Positions 8,477 to 17,824 of a stretch of 64,000 nucleotides of DNA are shown piece by piece; position 1 is the first letter of the stretch; every line of letters starts with the position of its first letter. Source of the stretch: an uncultured Verrucomicrobiota bacterium. GTDB taxonomy: Bacteria; Verrucomicrobiota; Verrucomicrobiia; Limisphaerales; UBA9464. The stretch lies in the NCBI GenBank assembly GCA_903907995.1, contig CAIVQH010000024.1:62001-126000 (forward strand), read 5' to 3'. The position numbers and the translations under genes were made by a program. The notes beneath the pieces were generated by a model that was not told the origin of the DNA, did not search any database, and saw nothing but the letters and a program-made list of their open reading frames with translations.

Positions 8477-9340
8477 TCACGTCGCCGGCACGAAGCGCTG
8501 CCCCAGCAGCGACGCCAAGAACAGTCCACCAAAGACGGCGCAGCCTGCCCACGAGGGGGTGACTGCGAGCACATCCACCAGGCAGATGCCCGCCAACAGG
8601 CCCGCCACGGTGAGGCCGAGGTTGCGGTTTCCGGTCAGGAACGTATGCCGCAGGCACCACCCCGCCCAGGCCACCAGCACGACGGCGAGCACGAGCGCGC
8701 GGCCCTGCGACTCGGCGTGGAAATTGTACAGCGCGGCAAACAGCAGCGGCAGTGCGAGCGGGGCCAGTGGCCAGCGCTGGAGCTGCCCGGTCGTGCTCTC
8801 GCGCTTCGCCACGTAGCTCAGCCCGACGATCCATCCCGCGAGGGCCAGGGCGTTCCAGACACTTTCGCCGGTCACGCCCCCCTGGCTCGCCGAGGCCGCG
8901 ACGAGCAGCAGGAAGAAACGGCACGCGGCCATCAGCACCGGAGAAAACGCCACCGCCTTGTGGACCGCGTCATACACCAGCACCGCCACCACGAGCAGTG
9001 TGGCCAGCAGCGCGGAACTCCACCCCAGCAGGGCCAGCAGCAGCCAGCCGAGGCCGAGCAGTCCAAACCCGAGCTGCCACACCAGCCGCTCCTCGATGGC
9101 CCCGCTGGGGATGGGCCGCTCCCGCCGGAACTGCCGGTCAAACGAGGCGTCGAAGGCGTCGTTCAGGTACATGCCGCCGAGATACAGCAGAGATCCGCCC
9201 ACGCAGAGCTGCGCGAGCGCGCGGACCGGGCCGCCCCCGCCCAGCAGCCAGCCCGCGAAACAGTTCGACCAGACGGTCGGCAGGTTCGAGGCACGGCCCA
9301 GCACCAGCAGCGTGCGGGCGGATGGAAGCGATGAGGCCAC
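8477..9340 (-). CDS. UbiA-family prenyltransferase-like membrane protein
   Basis: A 287-residue, strongly hydrophobic protein with about eight to nine membrane helices. The first aspartate-rich motif is visible as NDAFDASFD at residues 60-68 followed by RRERPIPSG, the classic UbiA prenyl-diphosphate site. The second motif is reduced to YDAVHK around residue 124, with one aspartate where many relatives have two or more. UbiA enzymes attach prenyl chains to aromatic or other acceptors (quinone, haem, lipid pathways) in the inner membrane. No quinone or haem genes are adjacent, so the acceptor is unknown. It is divergent from the sigma-factor gene. Confidence 0.87.
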   Translation of the reverse strand: MASSLPSARTLLVLGRASNLPTVWSNCFAGWLLGGGGPVRALAQLCVGGSLLYLGGMYLNDAFDASFDRQFRRERPIPSGAIEERLVWQLGFGLLGLGWLLLALLGWSSALLATLLVVAVLVYDAVHKAVAFSPVLMAACRFFLLLVAASASQGGVTGESVWNALALAGWIVGLSYVAKRESTTGQLQRWPLAPLALPLLFAALYNFHAESQGRALVLAVVLVAWAGWCLRHTFLTGNRNLGLTVAGLLAGICLVDVLAVTPSWAGCAVFGGLFLASLLGQRFVPAT

Positions 9341-9423
9341 GGCCCGCGGAGACTAGGCGAACTGCCCCGCAACGGCACGCCAAACCATTTCAAGTCGTGG
9401 TCCTGTCCGAATCCGCCAATTTC

Positions 9424-9453
9424 TTGAAAGAAACTCGCCACCCATGCTTATAC
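9424..9453 (+). promoter_or_regulatory. Candidate sigma70-type promoter for the sigma-factor gene
   Basis: TTGAAA (9424-9429), 18 bases, then TTATAC (9448-9453), ending 12 bases before the ATG at 9466. A transcript starting here would have a very short leader. This is a motif match only; consensus elements of this phylum are poorly known. Confidence 0.3.
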
Positions 9454-9465
9454 AAGGGCGGAACG

Positions 9466-10119
9466 ATGCGCGGTGACCCCGAGAACGAGAGTTTCCTGCC
9501 CACCCGCCAGAGCCTGCTTTCACGCCTCAAAGATCAGGAGGATCAGGCGGGCTGGCGGGAATTTTTCGACACATACTGGCGGCTGATCTACAGCGTGGCC
9601 CGCAAGGCCGGCCTCTCGGACAGCGAGAGCCAGGATCTCGTCCAGGAGACCCTGGTGGTGGTCGCCCGCCATATGCCGGAGTTTCGCTACGATCCCGCAC
9701 GGGGTTCCTTCAAGGGCTGGCTGCACTCGGTGATCCGTTCGCGTCTCTCGGAGCATTTCCGCCGGGCGCGCAGGACCACGCAGCGCGAGGTCACACCCGC
9801 CGAGCCGGCCTCGGAAGCGGTGGCCGGTTTCTGGGAAAACGTTCCCGATCCGGCCGCCAGCGAGCTCGATCAGATCTGGCAGGCGGAATGGGAGCGGAAC
9901 CTGCTGGATGCCGCCCTGCGCCGGGTCCGCGCAAAGGTGAGCGCGCGGCAGTATCTCATCTTCAGCCTCGCCACGCTGAAGGAAACGTCGCTCGCCACCA
10001 TCCGGCGCAAGCTCGACGTGAACGTCGCCCAGATTTACCTTGCGAAACATCGCGTGCGGAAACTGGTCCGGGCCGAGGTCGCGCAACTGCGTCGCGAGGT
10101 CGGCGAGGCCGGTCCCTGA
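9466..10119 (+). CDS. RNA polymerase sigma factor, ECF-like
   Basis: A 217-residue sigma factor. The start at 9466 (MRGDPENESFLPTRQSLLSR) precedes the conserved region 2 beginning WREFFDTYWRLIYSVARKAGLS and continuing through SQDLVQETLVVVARHMPEF, GSFKGWLHSVIRSRLSEHFRR. Region 4 is recognisable as a helix-turn-helix near the end (KETSLATIRRKLDVNVAQIYLAKHRVRKLV). The same frame is open far upstream, but that part is low-complexity antisense of the prenyltransferase gene. It lies 42 bases before a transmembrane Ser/Thr kinase gene; sigma-kinase pairs of this type are typical of planctomycetes and verrucomicrobia, and the kinase may control this factor. No anti-sigma gene is adjacent. Confidence 0.88.
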   Translation: MRGDPENESFLPTRQSLLSRLKDQEDQAGWREFFDTYWRLIYSVARKAGLSDSESQDLVQETLVVVARHMPEFRYDPARGSFKGWLHSVIRSRLSEHFRRARRTTQREVTPAEPASEAVAGFWENVPDPAASELDQIWQAEWERNLLDAALRRVRAKVSARQYLIFSLATLKETSLATIRRKLDVNVAQIYLAKHRVRKLVRAEVAQLRREVGEAGP

Positions 10120-10161
10120 GCGCGCCATTCCGATCCGCCGTCACCAGGTCACCCGGCCACC

Positions 10162-13100
10162 GTGGCCCGTCCGTCCGCCGCCTTGAAACCGCCGCCGCCC
10201 ATTCCCGACCACGAACTGATCCGCCAGATCGGCCAGGGCAGCTACGGTGAGGTCTGGCTGGCGCGGAATGTCATGGGTGCCTATCGCGCCGTGAAGCTGG
10301 TGTACCGTGACCGCTTCGAGAGCGACCGGCCCTTCGAGCGCGAGTTCGCGGGCATCCAGCGGTACGAACCGATCAGCCGCTCGGCCGACGGGCTGGTCCA
10401 GATCCTCCATGTCGGGCGCAATCCGGTGGCCGGAAGCTTTTACTATGTGATGGAACTGGCCGACGACACGAACGCCGACACGGTGCATCTCGTGGGCGGC
10501 CACCAGGCGGTCGCGCTGGACCCCGAGACCTATGAGCCGCGCACGCTGCGGCATGACCTCGAACGCCTGAAACGCCTGCCGGTGGCTGAATGCGTGGACT
10601 TGGGCCTGGCGCTGGCGGCCGGGCTGGCGCACCTGCATCGCCACGGGTTGGTGCATCGCGACCTCAAACCGGCGAACATCATTTTCGTTAACGGGCGGGC
10701 CAAGCTGGCCGACCTCGGCCTGGTGGGCGAAATCAGCGGCTCGCGGACCTTTGTGGGCACGGAGGGCTACATCCCGCCGGAAGGTCCGGGCACGCCGGCC
10801 GCCGATGTGTTCGGGCTGGGAAGGGTTTTATATGAGGCCAGCACGGGGCTGGATCGTGAGCGGTTTCCCGAGCTGCCGGATGACTGGCTGACCGAGGACG
10901 ATGCGGATGGGGCGCTGGAATTCCATGAGATCAGTCTCCGGGCTGGGGAGGGCAATCCCGACCGCCGGTACCGCTCCGCCGCGGAATTGCAGGCCGACCT
11001 GGCCCTGCTGCAAAGCGGGCAGTCGGTCCGGCGCGTCCGGCAGCTGGAGCGGCGGCTGCGGCGCCTGCGGCGGGCGGCCGTGGTAGGCGGTCTGGCCATT
11101 GCGCTGACGGGCGGTGGCCTGTTGCTGGCGGGCTACCGGGCGCGTATCGGACGGGAAAATTTCCGGCGGGCGGAGCAGCTTCGGATACGGGCCGAAACCG
11201 CCGAACAGGCCGCCCGCGAGGAGCTGTTCGCCTCGCGGCTCGCGCGGGCCGCCGCCGAGCACGACAGCGGCCGGGCCGGCAGCCGCGCGACCGCGCTGGA
11301 GGAGTTGCGGACCGCCGCCAAGGTTCACCCCGATTCGGTCGCGCTACGCTCGATTGCCGCCACCATCCTGGCCCTGCCTGACGTCACGGAGCGCCGGCGC
11401 ATTTCCCTGACCGGCGAGGCCCGGGCCCGGGTGGCCGCCGATCCCTCGGCGGCACGGTACGCGCGGGTGGAAGCGGACGGCACAGTGTCCTTGCGGAGCT
11501 TGGAAGACGATGTGGTGGTACGCGAGCTGGAGCGGGGAGAAGGCGTGGTGAGCTCGCTGTGGGGCTTCAGCGGGGATGGCCGTTGGCTGGGTGGACTGGA
11601 CCGGGAGAACCACCTGCTCGCGTGGAATGTCGGCTCCGGCCAGCGGGTGAATTCGCCGTTGCTCACCAACATCTTCCAGGTCTGCGATTTCGTGACCGGC
11701 AAGGACGAGCTCGCGATCGCGCGTGCCGGTGGGCGGCTCGATTTCGTGAGCCTGCCCGCCGGTGTCGTGTCCCACTCGGTGGACCTGGGTATCGCGTCGC
11801 CTTGGTTTTCCGTGAGCCCGGATGCGCGGCATGTGGCGGTGACCGGCGGTGGCAGGGCCCGCCTGCTGAACGCCACCAATGGTGCGCCCGAACAGACATG
11901 GTCGCTGCCGGGCCTCCCGGAACGGCCGGCGATGGCGTGGAATGCCGACAGCCGCACCCTGGCCCTGACCGGCGACGGTTTTGATCTCGCGGTGCTGAGC
12001 CGCGAACCCTATCGCGAAAATCCGCTGTGGTTGCGCGGCCATTCCGCGGAGATTTCCAGCGCCGCCTTCAGTCCCGACGGCCGCTGGCTCGCCTCCTCGG
12101 GGTGGGATTCCACCACCCGAATCTGGGACCCGCGCTCGGGCCGCCTGCTGCTGACCCATCCGGAAGCGGGCGATGTGAACTGGAGCACCGACTCCCAGCT
12201 GGTGCGCTGGCAATTGGGTGAAAACCAAAGCCAGAGCCTGGTCGTGCTCCGTACGGATATCCCGCAGGTGTGCCGCCTGTTGGCGGAAGTTCCCCCCAGC
12301 CGTGATCCGGCCAGCCATAAGGGGCCGTGGATCGTGGAAACCCTGGCCGACGGAAGGGTGCTGGCGGTTCCGTCCTACGAGGGCGTGCGCCTCTGGGACC
12401 TGTCCACGGGAGCCGAGCTGGCCGAATTGCCCACGGATCACGCCACCAGCTGCAACGTCGTGGCCGATCCGCCCGCGTTGCTGCTGACGACGGCCGCCGG
12501 CATGGTGCGGTGGCCTTTCACTTGGGATGCTGCGACCAGGGAACTGCACTTTGACAGGCCGGTGCCGGTGAACACACTCGGCGTGGTTTTTGTCGCCGCG
12601 ACAGCGTTGGAGGGGCGGCGGATCTATGGCAGCATCGGTTCGCAAATCTTCGCCTGGGAAGCGGGCCGGCGCTGGCCGGTCGGTGAGCAGTGGGGACGAT
12701 TTCCCAAGCCGGTGGTCAGCCCCGACGGCCAGTCACTCGTGATCACTGTTCACGAATACGCCGGACTGACTCTCCGGAGCGGCACCAACGGTGCGGTGGT
12801 GCGGGAACTGACAGGGTCCGGGCTCGGATTGGTGGGATTCAGTCCCGACAACCGCTGGCTCGCGATCTCCTCGGGCCCGAATCTGCGCGTCGAGGAAGTT
12901 GCCACCGGCAAGGTCCGTTGGCGCGCGGTGCGATCGGATGGGGGCGCCCATGCCTGTCCGGTGTTGTTCTCACCGGATGGCTCCCTGCTCGCCGCCGAAT
13001 TCGACCGCAACGAGGTGGGCCTGTTCGAGGCCGCCACCGGCCGGATGATCGTGCGGCTGGTGCATCCCCAGCCGGAACTTATCTCCAGCTTTGCGTTCAC

Positions 13101-13275
13101 GCCCGACGGCAGCCGGTTGGCGGTGGCGTGCCCCACGCATGTGGTGCAGGTCTGGGACCTGCGGGAACTCGACCGTGAACAGACCGCGCTGGGACTTGAC
13201 TCGGGGCTGTCGGCGTTTCGCAGGCAACCCGCCCCCCGGGGCGGGCCCGTGCGCGTGACGGTGGCGGAGCGGTAG
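10162..13275 (+). CDS. Transmembrane Ser/Thr protein kinase with WD40-like repeat domain
   Basis: 1037 residues from a GTG start. The N-terminal kinase domain (about 18-280) has a glycine loop (IGQGSYGEVW), Lys45 in AVKLVYRD, HRDLKPANI at 165-173 and a DLG variant (184-186) in place of DFG, followed by VGTEGYIPPE as activation segment. A membrane helix spans about 305-325 (AAVVGGLAIALTGGGLLLAG) after an arginine-rich stop, then a short coiled-coil region. The extracytoplasmic part (about 370-1030) carries WD40-like blades such as GHSAEISSAAFSPDGRWLAS and FSPDNRWLAIS. Architecture suggests a sensor kinase. It follows the sigma-factor gene and precedes a giant surface protein gene on the same strand. 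Confidence 0.9.
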   Translation: MARPSAALKPPPPIPDHELIRQIGQGSYGEVWLARNVMGAYRAVKLVYRDRFESDRPFEREFAGIQRYEPISRSADGLVQILHVGRNPVAGSFYYVMELADDTNADTVHLVGGHQAVALDPETYEPRTLRHDLERLKRLPVAECVDLGLALAAGLAHLHRHGLVHRDLKPANIIFVNGRAKLADLGLVGEISGSRTFVGTEGYIPPEGPGTPAADVFGLGRVLYEASTGLDRERFPELPDDWLTEDDADGALEFHEISLRAGEGNPDRRYRSAAELQADLALLQSGQSVRRVRQLERRLRRLRRAAVVGGLAIALTGGGLLLAGYRARIGRENFRRAEQLRIRAETAEQAAREELFASRLARAAAEHDSGRAGSRATALEELRTAAKVHPDSVALRSIAATILALPDVTERRRISLTGEARARVAADPSAARYARVEADGTVSLRSLEDDVVVRELERGEGVVSSLWGFSGDGRWLGGLDRENHLLAWNVGSGQRVNSPLLTNIFQVCDFVTGKDELAIARAGGRLDFVSLPAGVVSHSVDLGIASPWFSVSPDARHVAVTGGGRARLLNATNGAPEQTWSLPGLPERPAMAWNADSRTLALTGDGFDLAVLSREPYRENPLWLRGHSAEISSAAFSPDGRWLASSGWDSTTRIWDPRSGRLLLTHPEAGDVNWSTDSQLVRWQLGENQSQSLVVLRTDIPQVCRLLAEVPPSRDPASHKGPWIVETLADGRVLAVPSYEGVRLWDLSTGAELAELPTDHATSCNVVADPPALLLTTAAGMVRWPFTWDAATRELHFDRPVPVNTLGVVFVAATALEGRRIYGSIGSQIFAWEAGRRWPVGEQWGRFPKPVVSPDGQSLVITVHEYAGLTLRSGTNGAVVRELTGSGLGLVGFSPDNRWLAISSGPNLRVEEVATGKVRWRAVRSDGGAHACPVLFSPDGSLLAAEFDRNEVGLFEAATGRMIVRLVHPQPELISSFAFTPDGSRLAVACPTHVVQVWDLRELDREQTALGLDSGLSAFRRQPAPRGGPVRVTVAER

Positions 13276-13328
13276 CCGCCCCCGAAAATAATTTCACCTC
13301 GGCTGAAAGAAGCGGCCGCGCGCCGCTT

Positions 13329-16300
13329 ATGGGTAAGGGTATGCGTTACGCCTTCCCGCTCCGCGCGCTTGCGCTTGCCGCCCTGGTCGCCGTCCCGTCC
13401 GGCCTGCAGGCCGCGCCGGCGAGTTTCAACTACGGCGGCCATCTCAACTTCAACGGCAATCCGGTCACCGGGGCCGCCGAGTTGCAGTTTCGGCTGTTTT
13501 CGGCACCGACGGGCGGCATCCTCGTGAATCCCAATCCGCCCGTGGTGCCCACCACGCTGAACAACGGCGATTTCAACGCCTCGGTGGATCTCAGCGCCCT
13601 GGGCGGGCTGGCCTCCATCCAGGACGACTCGCACTCGATTCAGGACAACTGGCTCGAAGTGTCCGTGCGGCGGCCCGGTGAGCAGAACTTCACGCCGCTG
13701 TCACCGCGCCAGCAGTTCTCACCCATTCCCGGCGCCTTGTATGCGGAGGAAACCGCCCACGCGGGGCTGGCCGACCGGGTGGCCGCCGCCGGCATCGGCC
13801 ACGCGCAGCTCGCCCCGGGCGCGGTGCAGGCCGACAGCCTGCTGAGCGGTACGGTGGTGCGTTCGCTGAACGGAATGACGGACGACGTGCACCTGCAGGG
13901 GGGCAACGGCGTGACCCTGCAAAGCGCCAACGGCACGATCACCATTTCGGCCACCGGCGGCGGGACGGGCGACGGATGGTCTTTGACGGGCAACGCCGGG
14001 ACGACCGACGGCCAGTTTCTTGGAACGACCGATTTTCACCCCCTGATCCTCAAGGCCGGTGGTATCGATGGACTCCGGCTGGAGCAGTCGGGAACTGACC
14101 CCGGATATGGTGTGAACCTGCTGGTGAACAAGGATGGGGGCAACACCATCGCGCAAGGTGTCCTGGCCAGTTCGGTCTTGGGGGGCCGGCAAAACGTCAT
14201 GGCTGGAATCGAATCCGCTGTGATTGGGGGCGGTGAAAACAATGTGATCACCAATGCCGACCTCAATTTTTACCATTACGACCGGGGACTTGCCGCCGTC
14301 ATTCCGGGGGGCATCAACAACTTCGCCTCGGGCAACTACAGTTTCGCGGCGGGCAGCCAGGCCGAGGCCATCCATCAGGGCGCCTTTGTCTGGGGGGATA
14401 CGAGCTTCGACGGCAATGGCGGCCATTATCCTGACACCGGACCGTTTCCGTCCATTCGCGAGAACGAATTTGCGGTGCGGGCGCGCGGCGGTGTCCGTTT
14501 TGTGACCGGTGGTACCGGCCTGATGCTGGACGGTCCGATCACGGGCAAAGGGGTGAGTCTGCCCGCCGGGTCGGTCACGCCACCCCAGCTCGCGGCCCCG
14601 AACGCGGCTCCGGGCCGCTTCCTGACGCTGGACGCTGATGGCGCGTTCGTCTGGTCCGACGCACCGGCGGGTGGTTCGGGGAATGGCTGGCTTCTAGGCG
14701 GCAATGCCGGCACGACGGGCGACCAGTTCCTCGGCACGACGGATCAGCGTCCGCTGATTCTCAAGGTGGGCGGCCTGCAGGCCGTGCGTTTCGAAATCGG
14801 CCAAAGCTCGGACAATGGCAACAACCCGCCGAACATCGTCGGCGGCCTGGCCAACAACTCGGCCGGGGCGGGAACCTATGGGAGTTTCATCGGCACGGGC
14901 AGTTACCTGACCAACGGTTCCTACTTCAGCTTTATCGGCGCGGGCAGCAGCCTGGAGATCGGCACCAATTCCCAATATAGCGTGTTGGTCGGCGGTTTTG
15001 ACAACTTCCTGGGGGACAACTCGAGTGGTGCTTTGATCGGCGGCGGTGAGAACAACCGGATTGCGGACTCGGTCGGTGCCGTGCTGACGGGCGGCATTGA
15101 GAATCTCATCACGAATTCCCCCGGATCGTCGATTGGCGGCGGCGAAGCCAACCGGATCCTGCCCACCGACGCTGGCAATCCCACTTCGGTGGCCGTGATC
15201 GCCGGCGGCGGCCAAAACCAGATCATCGGTTCCAGCTACGCCGCGATTGGCGGCGGTGCCAACAATGTCATCGGACTGGGCGGCGGCATTGGCACCATCG
15301 CCGGCGGCCAGCAGAACAAGATTGTGAACGGCGGCTGGCGCACGATCGGCGGCGGCATCAATAACCAGGTCAATGTGTCCGCGGGCGGCGGCACCATCGG
15401 CGGCGGGGCCAACAACAGCATCGGGCTTGGCAGCGGCTTCTACAATGCCGGTTACGCCACCGTGCCCGGCGGTTATGGCAACACGGCGGCGGGCGAGTTC
15501 AGTTTCGCGGCCGGCCTCTATGCCCAGGCGACCAATACGGGCGCCTTCGTCTGGAGCGACGGTATGGCCAACCAGTTCGATCAGTTCTTCTCGATCACCG
15601 AGAATGAGTTCGCCGTGCGCGCCCGGGGCGGAATCCGCTTCGACACCGGCGGCAAGGGGCTGGTCGTGGATGGGATCGTCTTCAATCCCGGCGGCAACGG
15701 CTTCGCGCTGGGGAACGGCGCGGTGACGGCGGCCAAGCTCTCCGCACCCAATCCGCAGCCGGGACAATTTCTGAGCGTGGATGGCAACGGTTCGCTGCTC
15801 TGGGCTCCCGCGCCCGGAGGTGGCGGCGGACCCGCCTGGCTGCTGGGGGGCAACGGCGGCACGATTGACGGCCAGTTTCTCGGCACGACCGACAACCGCC
15901 CGTTGGAACTGCGCGCGGGCAATCAGCCGGGGCTCCGCCTGGCCGCGGCCGCCAACGCCTCGGGTGAGACCGGTGTGAACGTGGTGGGCGGCTACGGCGG
16001 AAACTCCGTCGCCACCGGCGCGACCGGGGCCACCATCGGCGGCGGTGGCAAGCAGGATGCTGACGGCACGGCGCATCCGAACCGGATCCTCGGCAGCTAT
16101 GCGACCGTGGCGGGCGGCTTCGACAATTTCGGCGGCGACGTCGGCACCGTGGTGGGCGGCGGCTCCCGCAACCGCACCACGGATACCTATGCCACCGTGG
16201 CTGGCGGTCTGCAAAACTCAGCCTTGGGAAATTCCTCGACCGTCGGCGGAGGGTTTAACAACCAGGCCGGTTCGGCCAACGGGCTGTTTGCCACGACGGG

Positions 16301-17243
16301 CGGCGGAGCCAACAACATCGCCAGCGGCGAATTCGCCACGGTGCCGGGAGGCTCGCTGAACCAGGCCACCGGACTCTCAACCTTCGCCGCCGGCCATCGC
16401 GCCCTCGCCACCAACGACGGCGCCTTTGTCTGGGCCGACAGCACCGAGGCGGATTTTGGATCGCTCCTGGCGAATGAATTCGCCGTCCGGGCCCGGAACG
16501 GCGTGCGCTTCGACACGGGGGGAAGCGGCCTGACTCTGGACGGGACGTCCATCGGGGGGCTGCTCGGCGGTCTCGTCGTGGCCAACCAAAACACCGACCA
16601 GCAAGTGGTCCATGCCGGCATAACGGGCACCGATAACGGTCCCACGGGTAACGGTGTCATCGGCAGTTCGGCCCATGGAACGGGCGTTTCTGCCACCTCG
16701 GGCGATGGCTATGCCCTGCATGCTTACAGTGACACGGGAACGGGTCTCTTCTCTGTCAGTGCCGGAGCCGGCGGATCGGCGATCCAGGCGCAGGTGGTCA
16801 GCGGAGGCACGCTGATTCAAGGCTACCGCTACGATCCCAACTTCGGGGTTGTCCATATTTTCGACGTGGCCTCGGACGGCACCGTGACCGGCAAGGCCTT
16901 CAACACGACCAGTGACCGGCACGCCAAGGAGGGCTTCGCCGCGATCAACCCGCGCGAGGTGCTGGACAAGGTCGCGGCCCTGCCCATCAGCCAATGGCAG
17001 TTCAAGGGGGATGACAAGGTGAGCCACCTCGGCCCCATGGCGCAGGATTTCCACGCCGCCTTTGGCCTGGGCCAGGACGACAAACACATCGCCACCGTGG
17101 ACGAGGAAGGCGTGGCCCTCGCCGCCATCCAGGGGCTGCATCAGGTCATGCAGGAAAAGGACGCGGAGATTCACGACCTGAAACAGTCCGTGGCTGGGCT
17201 GAAGGCGATGGTGGAACAACTCGCCCAACGTCAGAACAAGTGA
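13329..17243 (+). CDS. Giant secreted surface protein with YadA-head-like repeats and C-terminal S74 chaperone domain
   Basis: 1304 residues with an N-terminal signal peptide (PLRALALAALVAVPSGLQA); an in-frame ATG at residue 5 is an alternative start. After an N-terminal domain the protein has three similar modules, each opening with a GQFLGTTD..PL.L..G segment, followed by many GGGxNNxI / GGxxN repeats like trimeric-adhesin heads, and closing with ENEFAVRARGGVRF..GG.GL. The C-terminus is a peptidase S74 intramolecular-chaperone domain: Ser1195 and Lys1200 in TSDRHAKEGF match the self-cleavage dyad, then LGPMAQDF, DEEGVALAAIQGL and a coiled coil. By analogy it trimerises and autoprocesses to form a fibre. 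A small secreted protein gene follows eight bases later. Confidence 0.87.
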   Translation: MGKGMRYAFPLRALALAALVAVPSGLQAAPASFNYGGHLNFNGNPVTGAAELQFRLFSAPTGGILVNPNPPVVPTTLNNGDFNASVDLSALGGLASIQDDSHSIQDNWLEVSVRRPGEQNFTPLSPRQQFSPIPGALYAEETAHAGLADRVAAAGIGHAQLAPGAVQADSLLSGTVVRSLNGMTDDVHLQGGNGVTLQSANGTITISATGGGTGDGWSLTGNAGTTDGQFLGTTDFHPLILKAGGIDGLRLEQSGTDPGYGVNLLVNKDGGNTIAQGVLASSVLGGRQNVMAGIESAVIGGGENNVITNADLNFYHYDRGLAAVIPGGINNFASGNYSFAAGSQAEAIHQGAFVWGDTSFDGNGGHYPDTGPFPSIRENEFAVRARGGVRFVTGGTGLMLDGPITGKGVSLPAGSVTPPQLAAPNAAPGRFLTLDADGAFVWSDAPAGGSGNGWLLGGNAGTTGDQFLGTTDQRPLILKVGGLQAVRFEIGQSSDNGNNPPNIVGGLANNSAGAGTYGSFIGTGSYLTNGSYFSFIGAGSSLEIGTNSQYSVLVGGFDNFLGDNSSGALIGGGENNRIADSVGAVLTGGIENLITNSPGSSIGGGEANRILPTDAGNPTSVAVIAGGGQNQIIGSSYAAIGGGANNVIGLGGGIGTIAGGQQNKIVNGGWRTIGGGINNQVNVSAGGGTIGGGANNSIGLGSGFYNAGYATVPGGYGNTAAGEFSFAAGLYAQATNTGAFVWSDGMANQFDQFFSITENEFAVRARGGIRFDTGGKGLVVDGIVFNPGGNGFALGNGAVTAAKLSAPNPQPGQFLSVDGNGSLLWAPAPGGGGGPAWLLGGNGGTIDGQFLGTTDNRPLELRAGNQPGLRLAAAANASGETGVNVVGGYGGNSVATGATGATIGGGGKQDADGTAHPNRILGSYATVAGGFDNFGGDVGTVVGGGSRNRTTDTYATVAGGLQNSALGNSSTVGGGFNNQAGSANGLFATTGGGANNIASGEFATVPGGSLNQATGLSTFAAGHRALATNDGAFVWADSTEADFGSLLANEFAVRARNGVRFDTGGSGLTLDGTSIGGLLGGLVVANQNTDQQVVHAGITGTDNGPTGNGVIGSSAHGTGVSATSGDGYALHAYSDTGTGLFSVSAGAGGSAIQAQVVSGGTLIQGYRYDPNFGVVHIFDVASDGTVTGKAFNTTSDRHAKEGFAAINPREVLDKVAALPISQWQFKGDDKVSHLGPMAQDFHAAFGLGQDDKHIATVDEEGVALAAIQGLHQVMQEKDAEIHDLKQSVAGLKAMVEQLAQRQNK

Positions 17244-17250
17244 GGCCCCG

Positions 17251-17688
17251 ATGAAAACCATCCTTCCCCTCCTTGTGTTCATCGGTTCCGTCGTCGCCCT
17301 CCGGTTGTCGGCCGCCGACGGCTACGAGCTGTCCAATCCCGGGACCGGCCGGCCGGCCCAGCTCCTCGCCGGTGGCGGCTACACGCTCAATGCTTCGGCG
17401 AGCCCAGCCGCGCCCACCGTCGTTGCCGGCGGTGCCTACCAGGGAATGACCGGACCCGTGAGCGTGTCCCCCGCCGTCGCGGTAGTTCCCGGCGCGGCCA
17501 CCCTCTTCATCGCCCGGGAAGGCGCGAGCCTCATCCTCACCTGGGCCGAGGATGGTGTGATCCTGGAATCGGCGGACAACCTGAATGGCCCCGTCAATTG
17601 GCAGCCGGTCACGCCTGCACCCACCGGCAAGAGCTTCGTGACCCCTGCCGACCAGCCCGCCCGATTCTTCCGCCTGAACCAGCCGTAG
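17251..17688 (+). CDS. Small secreted protein of unknown function, partner gene of the S74 surface protein
   Basis: A 145-residue protein with a clear signal peptide (MKTILPLLVFIGSVVALRLS, cleavage near SAADG). The mature part is rich in small residues and ends with ILTWAEDGVILESADNLNGP and RFFRLNQP, an ending seen in many verrucomicrobial secreted proteins as a small beta-type tail domain. No enzyme motif is visible. It starts seven bases after the stop of the S74 protein gene, so the two are almost certainly cotranscribed and the small protein may be an accessory or secretion partner; that is inference. Confidence 0.75.
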   Translation: MKTILPLLVFIGSVVALRLSAADGYELSNPGTGRPAQLLAGGGYTLNASASPAAPTVVAGGAYQGMTGPVSVSPAVAVVPGAATLFIAREGASLILTWAEDGVILESADNLNGPVNWQPVTPAPTGKSFVTPADQPARFFRLNQP

Positions 17689-17824
17689 CCCCGGCCCGAA
17701 CGGAAGCGGCCTGAACTTGTTTGGAGACTGCGGGTGTGGCGGACGCCAAACCGTCTTCGGGGCTTTCGTTGGGGCAAAGCCCCCATGTGACAACCCGTCC
17801 AAGCACCACTAGGGTACGGTTGCC

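Noticed and set aside
15000-16400. Repeated GGCGGC-type blocks considered as a CRISPR or satellite array
   Set aside because: They are in frame within the surface protein gene and encode the GGGxNN repeats; spacing is irregular.
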